In this document: piece after piece, positions 59,371 to 64,000 of the stretch | How the letters are laid out: the number at the start of each line of letters is the position of its first letter | Position numbering within the stretch: the stretch's first letter is position 1 | Source of the DNA: Zeimonas sp050187175 | GTDB taxonomy: Bacteria > Pseudomonadota > Gammaproteobacteria > Burkholderiales > Burkholderiaceae_E | Direction of reading: 5' to 3' | NCBI GenBank assembly: GCA_050187175.1 | Contig: JBFWXS010000017.1 | Location: 26,771-90,770, forward strand | Length of the DNA stretch: 64,000 nucleotides | Notes under the pieces: generated by a model | The model's input: the letters and a program-made list of their open reading frames with translations, nothing else | What the model was told of the DNA's origin: nothing | Databases searched by the model: none | Program-made: the position numbers and the translations under genes

Positions 59371-60326
59371 AACGTATTGCGCTGTTGCTTGCCTGTTTGC
59401 TGTTCGCTTCGGCCCCGGCCGCATCCGCCGCGGACTATCCGACCCGGCCGATCCGCGTCGTGATCCCGTTCGGCCCAGGGTCCGGCACCGATGCCGTGCT
59501 GCGAGTGCTGGCGCCGGTGCTGTCCGAAAGTCTCGGCCAGCCTATCGTCATCGATCCTCGGCCAGGCGCCGACGGCGCCATCTCGGCGTCGGAAGTGGCT
59601 CGCGCGGCGCCCGACGGCTATACGCTGGGCATAGGCACCGGCGGACCGCTCGCGGCGGTGCCTGCATTGCGCAGCAATCCGCCGTACGACGTGCTCCGGG
59701 ATTTCACCCCGATCACCGACATCGGCCGCTACACCGTCTTCATGTTCATCTCGACCAGCTTGCCGGTGGCGAGCTTCACGGAGTTCGTCGGCTACGTCAA
59801 GGCGAATCCCGAGAAGGTCAGCTACGCGACCGGCAATCCGAGCGGCATCGTCGCCTGGTCGCAGATCAACTCGCTGCTCGGCCTGCGCATGCTGCACGTG
59901 CCGTATCGCAGCGCGCCGCAGATCCTGCCCGACCTGCTCAGCGGCCGAGTCCATGCCATCATCGACTCGCCGGTGGTCGCCATGCCGCATGTGCGCGACG
60001 GCAAGCTGCGGCCGCTGGTCACGACGCTGAGCCGGCGCTCGCCGCTGCTGCCCGACGTCCCGTCGATCCATGAGGCCGGCGTGCCGGGCTTCACGATCGC
60101 CAACTGGATGGGACTGGTCGGCCCTGCCAAGATGCCGCGCGAGCTGGTCGAGCGCTTGAACCGCGAGTTCGGCGCGGCGTTGGCCAAGCCCGAGGTGCGC
60201 GCGGCACTGGAGAAGCAGGCCTTCGTACCTTCGCCGTCCACGCCCGAGCAGTTCGGCGCCTTCATCTCGGAGCAGATCCAGTCCTACGAGAAGCTGCTGC
60301 GAGCCGCGGGCGTGCCGCGCGATTGA
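59367..60326 (+). CDS. Bug/TctC-family periplasmic receptor
   Basis: A 319-residue receptor starting at GTG overlapping the upstream stop (GTGA). The signal peptide (MKRIALLLACLLFASAPAAS) ends near SAADYP. The mature part has RPIRVVIPFGPGSGTDAV, PRPGADGAISA and AAPDGYTLGIG. It is transcribed with the hydantoinase subunits and probably feeds them their substrate (inference). Confidence 0.92.
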   Translation: MKRIALLLACLLFASAPAASAADYPTRPIRVVIPFGPGSGTDAVLRVLAPVLSESLGQPIVIDPRPGADGAISASEVARAAPDGYTLGIGTGGPLAAVPALRSNPPYDVLRDFTPITDIGRYTVFMFISTSLPVASFTEFVGYVKANPEKVSYATGNPSGIVAWSQINSLLGLRMLHVPYRSAPQILPDLLSGRVHAIIDSPVVAMPHVRDGKLRPLVTTLSRRSPLLPDVPSIHEAGVPGFTIANWMGLVGPAKMPRELVERLNREFGAALAKPEVRAALEKQAFVPSPSTPEQFGAFISEQIQSYEKLLRAAGVPRD

Positions 60327-60360
60327 TCAACCGTTTCGCGAATTCATGAAGGAGCAGGCG

Positions 60361-61323
60361 ATGAGCTGTTCTAGAGTCCTGATCGCTGCGCTGGCGATGC
60401 TGGTCGCGGGAACCGGCAGCGCGCTGGCGCAGACCTGGCCGAGCAAGCCGGTCCGGCTGGTCGTGCCCTATGGCGTGGGCGGGTCGGTCGACGTACTGTC
60501 CCGGCATTTCGCCAATGAGCTGGGCGCCGTCCTGAAGCAGACCGTCGTGGTCGAGAACCGGCCCGGCGCGTCCACCGGCATCGGCGCCACCGTCGTCGCG
60601 CAGTCGCCGGCGGACGGCTACACGATCCTGGTCGGCACGGCCAGCACGATGTCGACCAATCCTTATCTGTTCTCCAAGCTGACCTACCAGCCCTCGCAGC
60701 TCGAACCCATCGCGATGCTCGGCACGATGCCGCTGATCGTCGTCGGCTCGCTGACGACGCCGAAGACCTTCAAAGAGCTGCTGGCCTACGCCAAGGCCAA
60801 CCCCGGCAAGCTGAACTACGGCACGGTGGGACCGGCCAGTCTCGGCGACGTCATCGGCCAGCGCTTCATGCAGGCGACCACGACGCAGATCACGCCGGTG
60901 GCCTACAAGGGCCATGCGCAGGCGATCATCGACATGAAGGGCGAGCGGCTGGAGCTGCTGTTCGACGGCCTGTCGTCAGCGCTGCCGCACGTCGAGGCGG
61001 GGGGCCTGCGAGCCTTCGCGCTGATCGCCGAGAAGCGCAGCGCGGCGGCCCCGCAGGTGCCGACGATGCTGGAGCTCGGCTTTCCCACCATGACCACGGC
61101 GTTCTGGATCGGCCTGTTCGCCCCGGCCGGCGTGCCGGGCGACGTGGTCGAAGCGCTCAATGCCGCGGTGCGCAAGGCCTCGCAGCAGCCGGCCATGATC
61201 CGGCGCTTCCAGTTCGACGGCATCGAGCCGTCGCAGTTCAGCGTTACCGAATTCAAACAGTTCGTGGCGCGCGACCAGCAGGACTGGAAGGGCGTGCTTG
61301 CCAATAACAAGAAGCTGGATTGA
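60361..61323 (+). CDS. Bug/TctC-family periplasmic receptor
   Basis: A 320-residue receptor. AAGGAGCAGGCG before the ATG at 60361 fixes the start. The signal peptide is MSCSRVLIAALAMLVAGTG ending at ALAQ; the mature protein has KPVRLVVPYGVGGSVDV, ENRPGASTGIGAT and QSPADGYTILVG. Second receptor in the hydantoinase operon, 34 bases after the first. The 131 bases after it hold only short GC-rich repeats. Confidence 0.92.
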   Translation: MSCSRVLIAALAMLVAGTGSALAQTWPSKPVRLVVPYGVGGSVDVLSRHFANELGAVLKQTVVVENRPGASTGIGATVVAQSPADGYTILVGTASTMSTNPYLFSKLTYQPSQLEPIAMLGTMPLIVVGSLTTPKTFKELLAYAKANPGKLNYGTVGPASLGDVIGQRFMQATTTQITPVAYKGHAQAIIDMKGERLELLFDGLSSALPHVEAGGLRAFALIAEKRSAAAPQVPTMLELGFPTMTTAFWIGLFAPAGVPGDVVEALNAAVRKASQQPAMIRRFQFDGIEPSQFSVTEFKQFVARDQQDWKGVLANNKKLD

Positions 61324-61454
61324 GCGGGCGGCGGAGCGGGTGGGTGGCGGGGGCAAACGGCCGCCGGGGCGACGCGGGAAGCCGGGGCGAAGCAGGGGCC
61401 GAGCTGATGCAGATAGCTGAGGCGATGCAGGCAGTCGAGGCGACCGAGCCGATG

Positions 61455-62054
61455 TCAGTTCTTGCCGGGCATCGACATCGGGAACCCCGCCCCGACGACG
61501 CCGTAGTCGAGGTAGCCCAGGCGGAACAGCACCGAGCCTTCGGGCCAGCGTACGAAGCCGTCGACCAGGATGCCGTCGTCGATAAACACGCCTTCGACCT
61601 TGCCGAACACGACGCAGTTGCCCGTGCCGCTGCTGTCGGCCTCCAGCTCCACCGTGCGCAGGTAGCGGCATTCGAGCGCCACCAGCGTGTGCCGCACGCG
61701 CGGCGGCCGCACCAGCGTCGAAGGGACCATCTCGACGCCTGCCAGCTGCGCCTCGCTGATCTCCGGCGCCACGTCCTGCGAGGTCGTGACCATCTGCTCG
61801 CGCGTCTCGTAGCTCGGCACGCTGACGACGAATTCGCCCGTGGCCGCGGCGTTGCGGGCGCTGTCCTTGTAGCCGTAGCTGGAGAACATCACGGCCGGCG
61901 GGCGCGTCGAAACGATGTTATAGAAGCTGAACGGCGCGAGATTGACGATACCGTCGGCGCTCAGCGTGCTGACCCACGCGATCGGCCGCGGCACGACCAG
62001 CGAGGTCATCGGATCGCGCGGCAGGCCGTGGCCCTTGCTGGGTTCATAGAACAT
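61455..62054 (-). CDS. Flavin reductase-like (DIM6/NTAB) FMN-binding protein
   Basis: A 199-residue split-barrel flavoprotein. It opens MFYEPSKGHGLPRDPMTSLV and has the flavin-binding PRPIAWVSTLSADGIVNLAP and PPAVMFSS blocks. It is of the esterase/hydrolase-coupled or ferric-reductase-like kind; true partner unknown. Divergent from the YciI-like gene by 85 bases. Confidence 0.87.
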   Translation of the reverse strand: MFYEPSKGHGLPRDPMTSLVVPRPIAWVSTLSADGIVNLAPFSFYNIVSTRPPAVMFSSYGYKDSARNAAATGEFVVSVPSYETREQMVTTSQDVAPEISEAQLAGVEMVPSTLVRPPRVRHTLVALECRYLRTVELEADSSGTGNCVVFGKVEGVFIDDGILVDGFVRWPEGSVLFRLGYLDYGVVGAGFPMSMPGKN

Positions 62055-62139
62055 GCCGCCGATTGTCGGGGCCGCCGAGCCGCGGCGTCAAATTCCGGTT
62101 TGAAATTCATCGATAACCGCAGACGATAGGGGGCTCGCC

Positions 62140-62454
62140 ATGCTCTACATCATCTTCAGCATCGACCGCCCCGGCGCCCAGCCGCTGCGCGATGCGACGC
62201 GCGCCGCGCACATCGAGTATCTGGATCGCTTCCGCGACATCGTCGTGCTCGGCGGCGGCCTGCTGAACGACGAGGGCACCGGGCATCGCGGCAGCGCGAT
62301 CATCGTCAACGTGAAGCAGCGCGCGCAGGCCGAGGATTTCGCGCGCGACGAGCCGTTCGGCAAGGCCGGCCTCTACGAATCGCAGACCATCCTGCGCATG
62401 CGCAAGGGCTACTGGAACCCGCAGGCGGCCCCGAAGACGGCCCAGGACGACTGA
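62140..62454 (+). CDS. YciI-family protein
   Basis: A 104-residue ferredoxin-like-fold protein with MLYIIFSIDRPGA, RAAHIEYLDRF, GGGLLNDEG and the late EDFARDEPFGKAGLYES. These match the YciI family, which carries a conserved His-Asp pair and a proposed but unproven enzymatic role. 55 bases before the LysR gene. Confidence 0.9.
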   Translation: MLYIIFSIDRPGAQPLRDATRAAHIEYLDRFRDIVVLGGGLLNDEGTGHRGSAIIVNVKQRAQAEDFARDEPFGKAGLYESQTILRMRKGYWNPQAAPKTAQDD

Positions 62455-62509
62455 GGCCGCCGCCGCCCAGGCTCGGCAACGCCGCATCGAGTTGGTAAAC
62501 TCCGGCGGT

Positions 62510-63433
62510 GTGAACCTCAGGCACTTCCGAGTCCTGCGTGCGGTATGGCTATCCGGCAGCACGACGGAGGCCGGCCGCATGCTGCACGTATCGCAGCCTG
62601 CGATCAGCAAGATGCTGCGCGAGGCCGAGGAACAGCTCGGCTTCCGCCTGTTCGATCGCGAAGGCGGCCGGCTGAAGACGCGCGCCGAAGCGGAAGTGCT
62701 GATCGCCGCGATCGAGCGCATCTTCCTCGACGTCGAGGCCCTGCACCTGCTGGCCGGCCGCCTCGGCAAGCCGCGTCAGGCCCGCGTCGGAATCGCCGGG
62801 CTGAGCAGCTTCACGCAGACGGTGATCCCGGTCGCGACGGCAGCCTTCCGGCTCGACAATCCGTCGATCGCGATCGACATCTATTCGCTGCAGGCCGACG
62901 AGGTCGTCGACCGCGTCGCCAGCGGCAAGGTGGACCTGGGCGTCATCCAGTCCGGCGGCGATCCGAGCGTCGTCGAGACGCTGTGCTCGTTCCAGACGCG
63001 AGTGGTCTGCGCGATGCATCCCTCGCATCCGCTGGCGGCGAGCGAGCGCATCCACGTGGCCGAGCTGAAGGACCATGACGTCATCAGCTACCACCTGAAC
63101 GAGCCGTCGACATTGCGCATGGCCGAGGTGTTCCGCGAGGCGGGCGAGGCGCTGCGGCCGAAGATCACTGTCAGCAATGCGTCGGCTGCTGTCGCGCTGG
63201 CTGAACGCGGGCTTGGCGTGGCGTTGATTACGCCTATGGTGCTCAGCTCATGGCCGAGCCGGCCGCCGGTGGTGCTGCGCGATGTGGTTCCGGAGATTCA
63301 TTTGAAGCTGCGGGTGATCGGGCCGATTCGGCGGTCGGAGCAGCCGGAGGTGCAGGCGTTTGCGGTGGCGTTGAGGGAGGCGGCGAGGGAGTTGATTGGG
63401 GTGGCGGCGGATGATGAGCAGGGGGAGGGGTAA
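62510..63433 (+). CDS. LysR-family transcriptional regulator
   Basis: A 307-residue LysR protein with the HTH MNLRHFRVLRAVWLSGSTTE (initiating GTG) to VSQPAISKMLREAEEQLG and a full effector domain. A TTG at 62492 in frame is possible but GTG at 62510 fits the family start. It follows the YciI gene in the same direction and may control it and the flavin reductase (inference). Last core-type gene before GC content falls. Confidence 0.88.
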   Translation: MNLRHFRVLRAVWLSGSTTEAGRMLHVSQPAISKMLREAEEQLGFRLFDREGGRLKTRAEAEVLIAAIERIFLDVEALHLLAGRLGKPRQARVGIAGLSSFTQTVIPVATAAFRLDNPSIAIDIYSLQADEVVDRVASGKVDLGVIQSGGDPSVVETLCSFQTRVVCAMHPSHPLAASERIHVAELKDHDVISYHLNEPSTLRMAEVFREAGEALRPKITVSNASAAVALAERGLGVALITPMVLSSWPSRPPVVLRDVVPEIHLKLRVIGPIRRSEQPEVQAFAVALREAARELIGVAADDEQGEG

Positions 63434-63731
63434 GCGTGTGATCGTGCTGCTGTGGACAACTGCGGAGAGTTTGCTACGCAGCGGTTGCTGTCGTTCGCCC
63501 TATCGTTCCTTGCACCTGTTCTGGCGAGGAATGGACTGATCAATCTTGCCGCTAGTAGTAGGCAGCTAGACTAGAAGCTCAACTTCAGGAGCAGTCGCTT
63601 CTTTTGCCTTTCCAATCAACCACGATGACCTACGCCTTCGGGGTTCGGTCCGCCGGGGCGTTGGAGTATCAAGTCGAACGATTGACTTGAAGAAACGTAA
63701 TATTCAGTCAGGAAAATGGGGAAAATAGAAT
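63434..63731. other. Low-GC intergenic region, no gene seen
   Basis: Clearly lower G+C than the rest of the window, with no frame longer than about 25 codons that looks coding. One short frame (ATG at about 63625) ends after 22 codons and has no recognisable features. No tRNA, attachment-site repeat or terminator found. Confidence 0.5.
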
Positions 63732-63896
63732 ATGCCCGTCGAAGCGCCCATTACACCGGCAGATTTCTACGATTCGTTACCGGGGGCGGATCATCGTACC
63801 GGTGATATCTGGCGCGACCTGCCGACTTTCGGCAACCTAGGCCGACAAACAACACGCGGCATCGTAATCACCCCCGTAAGCTTCCCCGGTAGGTAG
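63732..63896 (+). pseudogene. Apparent gene start truncated by an insertion sequence
   Basis: A 54-codon frame from ATG 63732 to TAG 63894-63896. The first 48 residues look like a true N-terminus (MPVEAPITPADFYDSLPGAD, DIWRDLPTFGNL, GIVITPV). The last residues before the stop (SFPGR) belong to the sequence leading into a transposase gene. The GIVITP stretch is what precedes a Cys-Asp-Leu motif in some accessory, defence-associated unknown proteins. So an IS probably entered just after this point (about 63875-63885). Moderate confidence; the rest of the gene would lie beyond the IS, outside the window. Confidence 0.5.
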
Positions 63897-64000
63897 ACAC
63901 TCGGAAGTGGACTTTTCTGGCAGGATTATCTGCAAAGGGAAGTCCGATGAAGAAGACGAAGTTCAGCGAGTCACAGATTGTGGCGATTCTTCAGGAAGGC
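63885..64000 (+). mobile_element. Left end of an IS3-family-like insertion sequence with start of its transposase OrfA
   Basis: An ATG at 63947 (GGGAAG upstream) opens MKKTKFSESQIVAILQEG, the usual beginning of IS3-family OrfA (HTH transposase) proteins, and runs out of the window after 18 residues. The 60 bases before it (GTAGACACTCGGAAGTGGAC region) are likely the terminal inverted repeat, but the exact end cannot be set without the other end. Confidence 0.72.

Noticed and set aside
63640..63680. tRNA-like GGTTCGGTCC stretch near the right end
   Set aside because: No acceptor stem, anticodon arm or cloverleaf could be formed around it.

Overview
The window is high-GC (visibly about two-thirds G+C) DNA from a Gram-negative proteobacterium. 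The four Bug/TctC-type periplasmic receptors, the IclR, LysR and MarR regulators beside catabolic genes, the family III CoA transferases, and the hydantoinase and phenylacetate-type oxygenase genes point to a Burkholderiales betaproteobacterium (Alcaligenaceae-like is my best guess; inference, no rRNA or marker gene is present). It is draft assembly: 100 Ns at 14033-14132 are flanked by two identical 127-bp copies, which looks like two unmerged de Bruijn contigs rather than a biological duplication.

Layout. 1-194: start of a leftward gene cut by the window edge. 368-4432: a small aromatic-type cluster (FAD monooxygenase, VOC protein, IclR regulator, convergent esterase) bracketed by two similar inverted repeats. 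4649-19252: a glycan or glycolipid cluster (GT4, methyltransferase, UDP-glucuronate decarboxylase-like enzyme, two GT2 enzymes, a UGM-like flavoprotein, a Thr/Pro-rich exported protein and two large DUF2298 membrane proteins, one fused to a GT-C domain). 19371-21587: LysR regulator and acyl-CoA dehydrogenase, divergent. 21639-21991: an element with perfect 89-bp inverted arms and a hairpin-rich 175-bp core. 22266-31203: an operon-like run with a PaaA-like diiron oxygenase, a small unknown protein, TetR, a double-hotdog hydratase, a CoA ligase, a thiolase, an ABC importer and a ferredoxin-type reductase. It reads as an uncharacterised CoA-dependent aromatic (or similar) degradation and uptake unit.

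31213-36954: PhoD phosphatase, a CoA transferase close to 2-methylfumaryl-CoA isomerase, a cysteine hydrolase, a two-module VOC protein, a DUF1428 protein and a MarR regulator. 37366-45831: a 2208-residue exported repeat protein with a PEP-CTERM-like tail, two small paralogous membrane proteins and a LuxR-type regulator, all in one direction. 45847-52308: a leftward six-gene acyl-CoA operon (two crotonases, AtuA-like protein, CoA transferase, IclR, Bug receptor). 52564-63433: Bug receptor, opine-dehydrogenase-like enzyme, hydantoinase A/B with an EthD-like protein and two more Bug receptors, flavin reductase, YciI protein, LysR. 63434-64000: lower-GC DNA in which a small ORF appears to be cut off by the left end of an IS3-like insertion sequence running out of the window.

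The two most interesting groups are the DUF2298/GT-C cluster, which encodes its own possible Thr-rich acceptor, and the oxygenase operon, which has a PaaA-type catalytic subunit without the rest of the Paa complex. No tRNA, rRNA or CRISPR array was seen.
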